A stretch of 64,000 bases of DNA from Callorhinus ursinus (Eukaryota; Chordata; Mammalia; Carnivora; Otariidae), in the NCBI RefSeq assembly GCF_003265705.1, contig NW_020312903.1:24286107-24350106 (forward strand), read 5' to 3'. Numbering within the stretch: the first letter of the stretch is position 1; each line of letters begins with the position of its first letter. The position numbers were made by a program, and so were the translations under genes. A model generated the notes under the pieces. It saw only the letters and a list, made by a program, of their open reading frames with translations, was not told where the DNA came from and did no database searches. This document shows, piece after piece, positions 35,930-47,535 of this stretch.

Positions 35930-36115
35930 GCTTTACCTGAACTTCTGCACTTATACAACAACACTCTAGTCTTAAATTAACTAGAATTTAAGTACTCCCT
36001 CGACCTGGAACAGTTTGTTGTCCATTTTTCGACTCAGAATTTAGCAATGTTCCAGACATATAATAAGTAAGTATAAACCTTTATTGAATGAATAAAAGAA
36101 TGAATGATGATTGGG
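35930..36115 (+). repeat. L2 3' end
   Basis: 'agcaatgttccagacatata' and terminal 'tattgaatgaataaaagaat' are a decayed L2 3' terminus. Confidence 0.6.
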
Positions 36116-36224
36116 TCATTGGTAAAACCAACATAAAACATGCTACCATTGTTACATTTTGACTCTGGTTTGGGGCACCCAATTTGTAGAAGTGGAATTC
36201 ACAGTGCAGAATATTTTAAAATAG

Positions 36225-36665
36225 TGTAAAATATTAGTTGAGGAGGATACAGAATCAAAATTAATAGGAGTATGGTCAAGGAAGACTTCCTGAGGGAAGC
36301 CAATGTAGAGCTGATCTTAAAGAATTCAACAGGCATGGAATGGAAGTAGGTGCAGGAGTGTGTTTGAAATAAGTGTATTGGGAACAAGGAGAACATTCAA
36401 GGCTGGGAAAGAATGAGGAGCAAAATCTTAAAGCCAGTTTCTGGAAAAAAAAATATGTGGAGGAAAGCAAGCCAATTTATCTGAATGGACTGAAGAGGAC
36501 CTGTTTGCTGGCACAACAGAGGCAAGAGTCAGGTGGAGAGGGCTACTGGGGATCGCAAGATGAAGAGTTTGGATTTAATATGGTAGACACCAGGGCGCTC
36601 TTTTCTAAGGGTCCTTGACTAGGAATGACATGATGAAAATGGTGCTTGAGAAAGATTATTCTCAA
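36225..36665 (-). repeat. L2, minus strand
   Basis: 'caaggaagacttcctgaggg', 'aagaattcaacaggcatgg', 'gaacattcaaggctggg', 'ggaatgacatgatgaaaa' follow antisense L2 order. Confidence 0.65.
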
Positions 36666-36759
36666 AGCAGGGGGTCAATAGCCTAATGCTAAAAAGGGAA
36701 TTTTCACCTAACACATTCACCAGAACATTCCACTTTGCCACCACCCTCACAGGCCTCAG

Positions 36760-37260
36760 TGATTATAAGAGACTTGTTTTGAAAGGCCCTGCACTTTTGG
36801 TGGCATATTTCATCCATGTTCTCTGCCAAGGGATTTCTTGTCCCTTGCTTTTCTTTTATCTTTGTACTTTAACAAATGCTCTGCCCCTGGCAAAGATAAG
36901 AACCACAATCATTTGTTTTCTGCTGCCTGTGGCAGATGTATGAAAACAGTTGCATTTTAAGCGACTTCTCTGTGTTCCCTTGACAGGGACTTCAGCTGTG
37001 ATGGGGCATTAAACTTAGGGGTGAGGAAACAATCTTTACTTCATGCTCTCTCTGTTCAGAGCTTCCCCTCAGCAGGGAAAAAGCAAATCACGTACATTAT
37101 TTGAAGCAATTTTGTGATTTATCCACCGGGTACTGACCTACAATCAAGTGAACTTTGCTTAAACCCTCCAAATGGATTTTTAACTGCTGCTATGGAGCAA
37201 AGGGAGACACATTCATGCAGCCACCATCTCGAAAGCAAACTTCTCTAAAAAAATTCTCTG
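36760..37260. promoter_or_regulatory. Candidate enhancer-like unique region with GATA/RUNX/E-box cluster
   Basis: AGATAAG (36894-36900) is directly followed by AACCACA (36901-36907), and CAGATG (36933-36938) is nearby. A second ATCTTT-type site lies at 36859. No recognised repeat for about 500 bp. The motif layout resembles haematopoietic enhancers, but single sites are common by chance, so this is a hypothesis. Confidence 0.25.
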
Positions 37261-38284
37261 AAAAGCCAAGGAACATGCGACATCTCTAACCTTAAATTGG
37301 CTTGAAACCCAATTTCAAAAATAGAGCAAAATCTCATCTTATTTCTTAAAAACAGGTGCCAGTTGTATAAGCATACCAAGCACAATGAAGAGGACTCCTT
37401 GTTTTCTCAAAGTTTATGTTGCAAACTTAAATCCCAGTGTGATTTGATACATGGAGACTAAAAATTAGCCAACATCAAGTATATTCTTCATGCCTGCCCA
37501 AAAGAATCTCATTAGGGAATTTAGAGTGGAGATGTTTTAAGAAATTCACACCTTGATCACAGAAAGCTATCAGATTAGGATTCACACACTACAGAGTTCT
37601 ACTTCACTGACAATTTACTTGGTTGAAAATTAATGAATCAAATGGATAAATTTAATGACTAATCAAAATTTTACTAATAAATTTTAAATGAGAACATTTC
37701 CTCTACCTCGCTCTTCAAAGTAATGGTTTACCATCTTCTGGGATTGTACAAATCTTACACTCTTTGATCTCATATCAATCTCTATCTCCTCTATCAAAAA
37801 AAAAGAGAATTTAACTGAATTAAATATAATTTTATTTTGAATATATATATATATATATTTGCTGCTTTGAGGATAAAGACCTTTTAGGATATCATATTAC
37901 CGGGTTGAATATCAAGGCCACTGAGATGTGGCATAGCTACTTGCCAGCAAGATGTTTCTAGGCAATGTGACAGAGGCTGTCAGTTTCAGAGGTGCCATGT
38001 GGAAGGGGGCCTAGCAGACAGTGGATGAAGGGGGAAACAGCTAGGATAGTGAAAAGTGACAGCCATGTAATCCAGAATTTGACTGCTTTTCCACATTGTT
38101 ACTGGTAAATTTTATGATCACCTGAGTGACTAAAGTGCTAGATGAATGAGGACTTAGCAAGAGCAGAGAGACTATATGTGGAAGATATATCTCATTCTTA
38201 ACAATGCCAAAAGGAATTGTTCCTGTCCAGGAGTTCTGGTCATAGGCAAAAGCACTGGCATAAAACCCTGGAAATAATAATAGG
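37261..38284. other. No gene; unassigned sequence
   Basis: An (AT)n run at 37842-37858. No repeat family recognised. Confidence 0.35.
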
Positions 38285-38455
38285 TAATAATTATTTAGTG
38301 CTATCTGCCAAATGCTGTTACAATGGCTTCATAGGGTTATAATTCAATTCTTATAACCAACCTATGAGGTGGATATTTTATCAGCATCAGTGTTTTTAAA
38401 TAGTGAAACTGGGGTACAGGAAAATCAAGTATCTTTGTCCTAAGCTCATAGACCT
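38285..38455 (-). repeat. MIR SINE
   Basis: 'tagtgctatctgccaaatgc', 'ccaacctatgaggtggat', 'gtgaaactggggtacagg' match antisense MIR. Confidence 0.75.
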
Positions 38456-39379
38456 CTTAAGGGATGAAGAATGTAAAACTACATATTAAAAAATAACATG
38501 TAAATATTAAAAGGAATGATATACATGTATGTGTTTATGCATGTATATGTGGATCAAAATGTCTGAAATGTATGAGCAAGGGAAAGAATAAGAGAAGTTT
38601 ACAGACAGTATAATGATGCTTATTTACTATATATACGTTTATGCACACACACACACATATATACTTAAATACATAGAAGCACATATATATTATTTTGTAA
38701 AGTGGCAAAAATTTTGGCTGCATTATTTTCTGCCATTGGGTGGAAAGTAGAACTTTCTGTGATGAACTTGAATAATTAGCTAAGAAGCAAATTTTGAAGA
38801 TGCAGCCTGGTTTCTCCTTACTGCTCATAGCCAATGTGAAAGAAAAGAGATACAGTAAAAAAGGAACTGTTAAGCAAAAAAGGAAGCAAAACTTAATGTT
38901 TTGGAAGATTCTCAGCCTATCCACATAATGGGCTCTGAAACTGAGCCAATGTATGGCTGTACAAATTTTTGCTGGAAAGTTTGGACGTGAGACTCATGGA
39001 TCCAATCAACCACTTAAGCAGAAATACTGCCATCTTGGATAGAAGGGAACAGACATGGGAGGAAATGAAGAAGGCTGTCAGAATCCTGGGACTCTACAGG
39101 CAGGAAATGGGTCAACAGAGCTACTTGGATGTGGACATGTGTTGTCCTTTGAGAAAAGGAAAGAATAACTCTTCAGGTGACTCAGGGTCCTCAGGGCTGT
39201 TGCTGCCAACATGAGCCCAGAGGGTGAAGGTCCAGAGTCCTGGGCCATCTTCTTTATTAGAGAGGATAGTGTAGGTACAAAAAGCCCAGAAGAAAGGGCC
39301 AGCCCTCAAAACTCAATGGGAATATAGACATGATAATTGAATAGAGATAACACCTGAAAAGACATTTAGGTAGCATATA
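38456..39379. other. No gene; unassigned sequence
   Basis: CA/TA-rich patch at 38640-38690. The opposing short frames at 38969-39309 lack coding support. Confidence 0.35.
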
Positions 39380-40310
39380 TAAACATGGAAAGATACGCAA
39401 GATTATTAGTCATTAAAGAAATGTAAATCAAAACCACAACAAAATACCACTACAAATTTACTTGCATGGCTAAAACCAACAAGACTGACCACACCAAAAG
39501 TTGGTGAGGATGTGAATGAACTGGAAATTCATTAACTTCTAGTGGGAATGTAAAATGCTACAACTATGTACTTTTGAAAAGCCCTTTGGCAATTTTCATT
39601 TAAAAAGTTCTGCCTATTCATTCTTCCCCTCCTGCATCAAAAACTAATGATGTAATATATGGTGATTAACATAACAATAAAAAATTAAAAAAAAAGAATG
39701 CCCTGCAGCTACTGTCCTGGTGTCATCCAGGGCACAAAAAAAAAAAAAAAAAAAAAAGTTCTACCTAACACCCACCATATTATACAGCCCTTCCATTCCT
39801 AGGTATTTCACCAAAAGAAAAAAGCATAAGTCCACATGAGGACTTGTACTGACTGTTCATAGCAGCTTTATTTGTAATAACCCAGAATTGGAAACAACCC
39901 AGATGTCCATTAATAGATGGATAAATAAATAAGCTGTAGTATATCCATATAATACTATTCAGCAACAACAAAAAAGTACTGATACCTACTACGATATGGA
40001 TTAATCTCAGAATGATTATGCTGAGTGAAAGAAAGTAGACAGAGTACACATATTTATAATTCTATTTACATAAGACCTTAAAAACGAGAACTACAATGAT
40101 AGTAGATGAGTGGTTGCTTGGAGATGGGCAACGGTGGGTAAGGATTGTAGATGAGCGAGAGAAAATTTTTGAGTGGGTTTATCTGTTGCCTTGATTGTAG
40201 TGATGGTTTCATGGATACATACGTATATCAACATTAATCAATCTGTACACTTTAAAAATATGCGGTATACATCAGTTATACCTCAATAAACCTATCAAAA
40301 ATTTATCAGG
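39380..40310 (+). repeat. Old L1 3' region, split by a small young L1 insertion
   Basis: ORF2 3' end and 3' UTR: 'aaatcaaaaccacaac', 'gttggtgaggatgtgaat', 'tagtgggaatgtaaaatg' before; 'tcctaggtatttcacc', 'ttcatagcagctttattt', 'ggaaacaacccagatgtcc', 'atgctgagtgaaagaa', 'tatacctcaataaac' after. Interrupted at 39617-39752. Coding capacity is lost. Confidence 0.9.
39617..39752 (+). mobile_element. Very short L1 3' end with double poly(A) (possible 3' transduction)
   Basis: L1 terminus 'aaactaatgatgtaatatat' and 'ggtgattaacataacaataa', an A-rich stretch to 39697, a 38-bp non-L1 segment (39698-39735), then 22 As (39736-39757). Flanks aaaaagttctgccta (39602-39616) and aaaaagttctaccta (39753-39767) are a 15-bp target duplication with one change. 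The second poly(A) overlaps the duplication's As. Confidence 0.85.
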
Positions 40311-40659
40311 ATAATTTCCCCATCTCATTAAGTATTTTCCCAGATATCTTGCATTCTGTGTTACTATCTGGATAAATCAAAATTCGTGTAACCATTCTCC
40401 TAGCTATTTAAGAATATTTTAATTTTATTTTTTATTAATATAATGAACAACAAAATATACAACGGAGCTTGCTTTTCATATTTAGAGACTCTAGCAGGTG
40501 TTTTACAACAGACATAGAAAAATAGATGTATATTTTTGGGTAGAGTCTCTTCTTTTTTCTCAATAATTTTTTTATCTTGTTAGTGCTCGTTAAAAAAGTA
40601 AAACGCAATGAGACAGATTTTTGAGAAATATTAGTTGTTACATGTGGTGATGGCTAGCA
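40311..40659. other. No gene; unassigned AT-rich sequence
   Basis: No repeat, coding or RNA signature seen. Confidence 0.35.
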
Positions 40660-41085
40660 CAAACTGAGATCTATGTCTAGTTTCCTCCTTGGCATACTTT
40701 AAAACTGTATTTCTAATTGTTCTTGAAGTGTTAGACGAAGCCACATAATTAGGTTTCGTGGCCAATGGTTTGCCACAGGTGAAAGCGATGTACGCCATCT
40801 TCAGGCCTGGTGCACAAACTTCTAAGGTGATCCTCCATGCTCTCTTTCCTGCTGCCTGGATATAATGTACCTACTGGAGGACTTGAAAGCCTCAGGGGAT
40901 GATATGGCCATAGATACAAAGAGCCCAGGTCCCTAAGTGACTGTATGGAGCACAGCCTTTCTTCTCCCAACTAATTACCATAGGCTCTGACACAAGAAAG
41001 ATAATACAATCTTATTGTATTAAGCCGTTGAGATTTTGGAATGGTTTGTCATAGCAGTTACTATATGGTGACTAACTATACCTCT
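40660..41085 (+). repeat. Ancient LTR-like mammalian repeat, family not assigned
   Basis: 'gtggccaatggtttgcc', 'gatcctccatgctctctttc' and the end 'ttaagccgttgagattttgg' plus 'gtttgtcatagcagttac' follow a known eutherian family with a polyadenylation-proximal 'gttaagccactgagatttt'. Confidence 0.55.
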
Positions 41086-41934
41086 GTTGTGTGTCAGATT
41101 TTAAAGGAGTATATATTATGTTTAAAAATAAATGAGGTCGGCCCTAAAGAGAATTGCTTAGCAAGTCTAAGACAAACAAAATGAATGTTGATTCTACTTT
41201 TTAAATTTACATCAGGTGTTTGCTGCTTTCTCTTATTTTGGTGATATGGAAAGGTATAAAGTGCATGTGGATGGCTAGGAGGAGAGTGACATGAGAATAT
41301 CCTATACGAAGCAACGCTGATTTTATAGATGTTGGGGAATCAATGGTTTAAAACTACTTGTAAAGCTGGGATGAACAGAAGTGGTACAGTTGTTGAGAGG
41401 ATATAAATAGGAGGTTAGACATATGTTTAAAGTTATTTCAATGTTTTTTTTATACCATTTAATTTAACTTTTGGTCTTCTTGACTGAGCTACTTATAAGT
41501 TATTGGATTTTTATACCCATGAAAAGTGCTACCCGTGAGAAGTCCACGTAATTCCAAAACTGCCCTTTCAAAAGACTGTGACATTCTCAGATATACATCG
41601 TCACTTTTGTGTTCCTAGTAACTTGGTTGTTATTTGTCACTTTACACAGGAAGACACAGTTTAAATGTTGAGTCCTTACTGTTTGTAGCTTGTTTTTCCT
41701 GGTTGGTAGTATTACATAACTCTCCAGTGCTCCTCCTGAGGCAACATATTACCCTCAAAAGTTCTATGTCGGCTGTATGTGTCCCATAGTGACAGGGCCT
41801 GGGAACCGGTTAGGGCCTTTGAATGTCCTGATGCCTAAACATGCAACACAGGGGAGCCTGAGCTATGGTCTGGGATTTTTCCAGAGAATTTCACTCTAGA
41901 AATCAGTTCAGGTACTGACAGGAATAACTGTGGT
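41086..41934. other. No gene; unassigned sequence
   Basis: Complex, mostly non-repetitive; no open frame of note. Confidence 0.35.
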
Positions 41935-42100
41935 ATCTTAGCAAGAGCACTAGATCCACAGTTAAATTTAAGCTGGAGGCTGAATATGCCCTTTATTTGC
42001 ATGTACACTTGGATCAGGTTACTTATCTGGTCCTCTTCACTTTCTGATCTATAAAAATTTGATAATAATATACAGAGAGGTAATGAAATTTAAGTAGAGT
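41935..42100 (+). repeat. MIR SINE
   Basis: 'tagcaagagcactagatcc', 'caggttacttatctgg' and 'ctgatctataaaaattt' follow sense MIR order. Confidence 0.6.
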
Positions 42101-42889
42101 AATAAACATATTTTTGGTAATAAAATTGTTTTAGAGATATATGATATATAGGACAAGTACTAGGTTTGCAGAGGAGCTCCCATTACCCTTCTGCAGACAT
42201 GTAAGTTCTATATATAGAACCTCCCTCTTCTCTAGTGGCCAAGGGTCTTCCAGACACTGGAATAAGTGTGAATCATCCAGTCAGACCCAAAGTGGGCCCC
42301 AAGTACCACCATTAGGAATTGAGTCAAAACTAGCATCATGCTTTGTGAAATCTGTCCCACAGATGTGCTTTTTCCGATGTGCATATTTTAATAATATATA
42401 TTTAAATAACATTAAATTTGGATATTTATATGAAAATTACCATAATATTAAAATAAATTATTAAAGTAAATTAAATTTGACTATCCCTGTTATAGTAGGT
42501 ATATGATCCTTCCTGTTTGGAATCCTAATCGTGTCAAACTTGCCAATTTCACATATTTTTATTACCTGACTATCCCCTGGACAAACGTGGGTTTATTGTT
42601 CCTGTTAGTTACCACACCTGCACTACACAACTCAAACTGCAATCAGCCCAACTCTTCCAATGAACACGTGTATTTAGTGGAATCATGAGATGGGGACCAA
42701 AGGAGAAAAACAGTCTGGTATATTTTCACTATAGGAAATACTTGTTCATTGCTATAGATTTCACACAGGAAATATTATTTTAAATATTTAAAGTAAAAGT
42801 TAGGCTTGAGGGACTTAAATCCTTATTGTCAAAATAGCAATGAGCAAACCAGTTGTGGTTGAGTTGCTTTATATATTTGCTTTTATATG
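42101..42889. other. No gene; unassigned sequence
   Basis: Frames at 42141-42464 and 42503-42688 have no upstream or splice support and no recognised motif. Confidence 0.35.
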
Positions 42890-43370
42890 TTTGTAAAGAG
42901 GTTATATTGATACTGCCTGTTTGAAGGAAATTTGGCAATAACTAACAAATGAGAAATTAATATACTCTTTGACTAAAAGGAATCCATCTTCCAAAATTAT
43001 TCACACCTGTGCACAGTGATATTTATATAAGAAAATGCAACACATCATCATTGCTAAATATGGGGGAAATGCATATTACTTATGTGCCTGTTAGTAGTGG
43101 TACGGCAAAAATAATCATTATACATCATATTATGGAACATTATACTTAGCTATTAAAAACAGTAAGATCATGTACATGTACTAATATGATAAATTTCCCA
43201 TAATATACTGCAAAGGATAAAGAGCAAATTCTATTATGAATATATATATGCATATATTGCATATAAAATGTCTAAAATATACATATAAAACAGTAACTTC
43301 CTATTTGCTTTCTACTTGTTTGAAATTTTTATAACAAGCATATACTATACCTGTAATTTTAAAAAGAAAA
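42890..43370 (+). repeat. Probable old L1 fragment
   Basis: 'aaggaaatttggcaataac', 'tgttcac/cacagtgatat'-type text and 'tatggaacattatacttagc' resemble the old L1 ORF2 3' end. Heavily decayed. Confidence 0.45.
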
Positions 43371-43479
43371 AAAAGAACAGAGAAGATAATTATTCCACAA
43401 TAAATTACTTTTAATAACTAAATTATTATCAGACTAATTTATTAATGGACTTTTAAACTATTTAATCCATTTAATTAAA

Positions 43480-43560
43480 ATATCTTTATATACTTATGGA
43501 GCAACTACTGAGTCCAGGATACTGAATACAGTGGTAAGCCAGCCAAACATGGCTCTTTTG
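43480..43560 (-). repeat. L2 3'-end scrap
   Basis: 'gagcaactactgagtccag' with 'atacagtggtaagccag' is an antisense L2 terminus, very short. Confidence 0.45.
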
Positions 43561-43914
43561 TGGACTTGCATCCTGGTGCTTAAACTTGAATTTCGATTTC
43601 TCTTTCCTTGACCTAGAAGGAGTTCAAGCACAGTCTTTGTACTTCTGCTTCCTATTACTTCATTAATTTCTAATTTTGTCATTGAATAAAACAGCTTCTT
43701 GACATCATATCTATAAAAACTTCTCCAGATTTTCTTCCAACTCCCCTAAATAAAGATTCCTCAAAATATGTCCTGGGTTTTCACCCTCTGTTAAGTCTCT
43801 CCTTTCTCAGTTACCTTGATTCAGATGCCTCCCTACTATTATTTATCTGTAGTCTTTATCTCATGCAAAAGTCAGGCTTGCCTGTACCACTACTTATCAT
43901 TAAACTTCTAAAAT

Positions 43915-45250
43915 TTATCTCTGTCACCTTAAAAACATGTTCAAAACTAAACTTTTCATCTTCAAAATATTCCTTTTGCCTTCCTTATGTACTTTTTTTT
44001 TAAATTTAGATTTTATTTATTTTTTGTTTGTTGTTTACACCATCAAATTCACAAACCCCAGGTTTAAAACTTAGGAATCATCTTTGATCTCTTCGTTGAC
44101 TCTAAGACCCTATCATTTTTCAATTCCTGTCAGTTCTCTCTTTGAAATATTTACTAGTCTTAGCCTCTCCCCATTGCCACTGCCACTGCCCTAGTCAAGG
44201 CCCAGTTAGGTTCACTGCTGGTCTCTTGTAACCCTTTAAATAATTTTTTCAGCCGCCAGTTTTTCCTCATTCACTTCATCTTGTTTGTTGATATGTCTAA
44301 CAATTAAAAATGAAAACTCTTACTAAGCATCTGGTTTTTGCAAGGCTATACTTAGATACTGAAGAATGAAAGGCAAATGAATCATAAAACTTTTCTTTTC
44401 AGAAATCTGGTCATGTTCATTCCCTTTCCTAAAAACATTACAGACTTACTGATTCCTCCTCAAGTAGTCCCAATCCTTTCTTATGAATTCAAGGTCCCTC
44501 TACCCAGCTATGCAGTTTTTTTCCCCCCTCAAATAATGTTCAAATCCAACATTCAAAAATACTAGCTAGACAGAGCAAATGGAACCCAGTGCAAGAAAGA
44601 TAAACCAGACTTTCAGAGACACCATGGCCAGATCTCCTACCCCTCTCACTAGACTCTCTCACTTTCAACCTCACTGCCAATCTGGACAGCCCTTTCATGC
44701 TTCAGATCAAAAGCCTCGGTTAGTTTTGTCCATGTGTCTGGGGAAGGGAACTCTAAAGATTGGGAACATATTCACATTTTAAGCCCCAGATGAGTAAAAT
44801 TTTAATCTTAGATAGGGTCAGTCTCTTCCCCCCAGAAGAAACAAAGAGCCAGGCACTGACCTGCGGAAGCTTCCCCCAGTCACACTGATCTACCAGCCTG
44901 AAGCTTATCATACCCCCTGCTTTCCTATTTTGATCATTGTGCTGTTCCCGCTCTGCAGAGATCCTTCATTTTCTCATCTGCAAGTCTAAATCCTCAAATT
45001 CAGCTCAAGGCTTACCTACTCACCAAATCTTCCCTGATTATTCAATTGCACATAATATTTTTTTCCCCTGGCAGTACCATCACTTTTACCTTTTATATGG
45101 CACTTGAAATTTCACATTGCATTTCAGTTATTTAAGTACAAATTTTATTTCCCTATTCCAGTCTCAGCCACTTTATGGCTGGATTCACATCTCCCTCTGT
45201 GGATAGCTCCTTGCATGTACTAAATACATTTTTAAGGTAAATGAATAAAC
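43915..45250 (+). repeat. L2 with decayed reverse-transcriptase and 3' UTR
   Basis: 'aaaacttaggaatcatcttt' (44067) translates to Lys-Leu-Gly-Ile-Ile-Phe, corresponding to the (N)LGV.xD block at the end of the CR1/L2 reverse-transcriptase domain. Later 'tctggtcatgttcattccc' (44405) and the 3' end 'cagctcaaggcttaccta' to 'aaggtaaatgaataaac' (45001-45250). Coding is lost. Confidence 0.65.
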
Positions 45251-46922
45251 ATAGTTTCCATTAGAAAATATATTCTATTAAAATATCTTCTTGAAAGAGA
45301 AAATGATAAATCATCTTCCTCTCTAACTTTGCATTTTACTTCCTTCATAGTCATGTACATTCTTAATGATTAAAATTTTCCTATCATTACTTCCTAAGTT
45401 ATCCAATAACCCCAATTAAAATTATAATCAAAACCAAGATTTTTTTAATCCAGATATAGGTTTTTGATCAAGTCATATAAAGAATGAAATGAACCATTTA
45501 TTAAATTAGTATATAACAAGCACCATCAAATAAAGGCTTTGATAGTCAGCATTTTTATTTTTTTCTTAGGTCTCTTTCATCTAGTATGAAAAAGTTTGAA
45601 TGAAGAGACATGTTTCATAAAAGAAACTCTATACCCATATTTTCCAAGCCAGATATAAAGAGATTGTCTTCACTTTGCCTAATACAGAGCCAATGAAGAA
45701 AACTTCATGACCTTTAAAAGGCTGGACTCTCTAAGCAACCTTGCTAAACTAGACTTGGCTTCATGAAGCAGGCTAAGTTTACATTCTCATTCACCTTGTT
45801 GGTTCTAATTTGTGAAACTAATAGATTTCCAGCAGTAAGCTTCAGCTTTGTCTGCCTTTCTGAGCACCTTTATAAAGCAGGAGCTGTGGAAAAATTATTT
45901 CCGTTCCTGCTTCTCCGCACAACTGTTGCATATATCCTGCTGTGCACAAGAGACTCTAAGGACCTACATTGTTTTTGAACATGGGACTTTATGGTATTCT
46001 ACTGGACCTCTAGGATGGAAGGAGGTCACAATAAGAAGAGGAGATTTCTTATATGAGTGACACTCTTCAGACAGCTAAAGATCTGAAGTCACCAAGAGAG
46101 ACTTGGTCAATTGTTTGGAAAGAAACAATACCTGTATCAACAAAAGGGAAATGAGGCAGAAAAAGAAAGAGTTTTCCTTGAGATTGAATTGTCATGACAA
46201 ATATCTTGGGAGACAGACAAAGCTGGAATTGAGACCTGCATTTGTTGGACTATAAGTAAATTACATATTCTCTAAAAACTTCCATTTCTTTCATTGCAAA
46301 ATGTCACCAAAACAAAGAGTGTTACGACAATGAAATGTGATAATTCATATAAAGTGTCTCATAATTTTCTTGATGTATTTCTCTGAAACTATTAATATTA
46401 TGAATATTTATAATGTAGAACTGAAGCCCTTTGCAGCAGGCGCTGCTGACACTGACGCCCCTAAATAACCACCCTGCTTGGTGCTTTCCTAACGGATCTT
46501 ACATTTGTATAAGATCTTGAGATCTTATTTATCTTGAATATGTATCATTTAGCCAAGTGATGGCACAGAAGAGGTGGTCTTTACCTGTTCATTAAATTAA
46601 TAATGAATAGGCAACTTCCAAAATTGTTAGAAATGATAGCAAACTCATAGTTAATCAACTCTAAATGAGGAAAATTTGATTAGTGTTCATACATTGATGA
46701 AACAAATTGAAAACTAACCCCCAAATTCTGTCTCTAAAGGCACTCTGAAAGGGAATTTGCCTTTCCTGAACACCAAAATCAGATATCTGATTTTAAGAAT
46801 GTATATTGGTTCTTTACTTGGTGCTTTATACAAAGAAATTAAAGAAACCAAAAGTATTAGTTGCGGATACCTAGACTATTGAGTAGGTAATTTATCGTTT
46901 GCTACCAAATCACTTCTTTTGC
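45251..46922. other. No gene; unique sequence
   Basis: No recognised repeat. Overlapping short frames at 45763-46060 show no family motif. 46425-46500 is a GC-richer patch ('gcaggcgctgctgacac'). Confidence 0.35.
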
Positions 46923-46939
46923 CTTCTGTAAGGGATTTT

Positions 46940-47138
46940 TTTAAGATTTTATTTATTTATTTGAGAGAGAGACAGAAAGAGTGAGTGGGGGAAGAAGTAG
47001 GCGGGATGGAGAGATTCTCAAGCGGACTCCACATTGAGCCCAGAGCCCATAGTGGGGCTTGATCTCACAACTCTGGTATCATGACCTGAACGGAAACCAA
47101 GAGTCAGACGCTTAGCCAACTGAGCCACCCAGGTGCCC
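46940..47138 (-). mobile_element. CAN-SINE with perfect 17-bp target duplication
   Basis: AAGATTTTATTTATTTATTT tail left, head 'gagccacccaggtgccc' right. cttctgtaagggatttt occurs at 46923-46939 and 47139-47155. Confidence 0.96.
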
Positions 47139-47419
47139 CTTCTGTAAGGGATTTTAAAAATTCCCTTTAAACTATGGATTTTAAAGGCTAACTAAATGTA
47201 TGAATATAAACGAGACCTGATTTTTTACAGAATGCACTTATGAGAGCTTATATAATGCAAATGATATAGATCTGTCAAAGTAGGCAACTAGGTTATTTTC
47301 TCAAAACATCTATGGAATTCCCCTTTTAAAATTATTTTCACTGATAAAGTTCAGACCCCAAAAGGAACCAGCACTCTTACTCTAGAAATACATTTTTTTT
47401 TTGATCAGGTACAACTTTC

Positions 47420-47535
47420 TTTGCATTCATTGAACAGATCTAACTTACATGAATCCACTCTGTGTCTCACTGGGGATAAAACAGTGATCAAATTGGATAG
47501 AAACCCCTGCCTTCAAGGTGTTTATCTTCTAACGA
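47420..47535 (-). repeat. L2 3'-end fragment
   Basis: 'cactggggataaaacagtga', 'ccctgccttcaaggtgttt' and 'atcttctaacg' match antisense L2 (gggatacaaagatga..ccctgccctcaaggagct). Confidence 0.65.

Noticed and set aside
38535..38924. 129-codon minus-strand frame
   Set aside because: Runs through CA/TA-rich low-complexity sequence; composition explains it.
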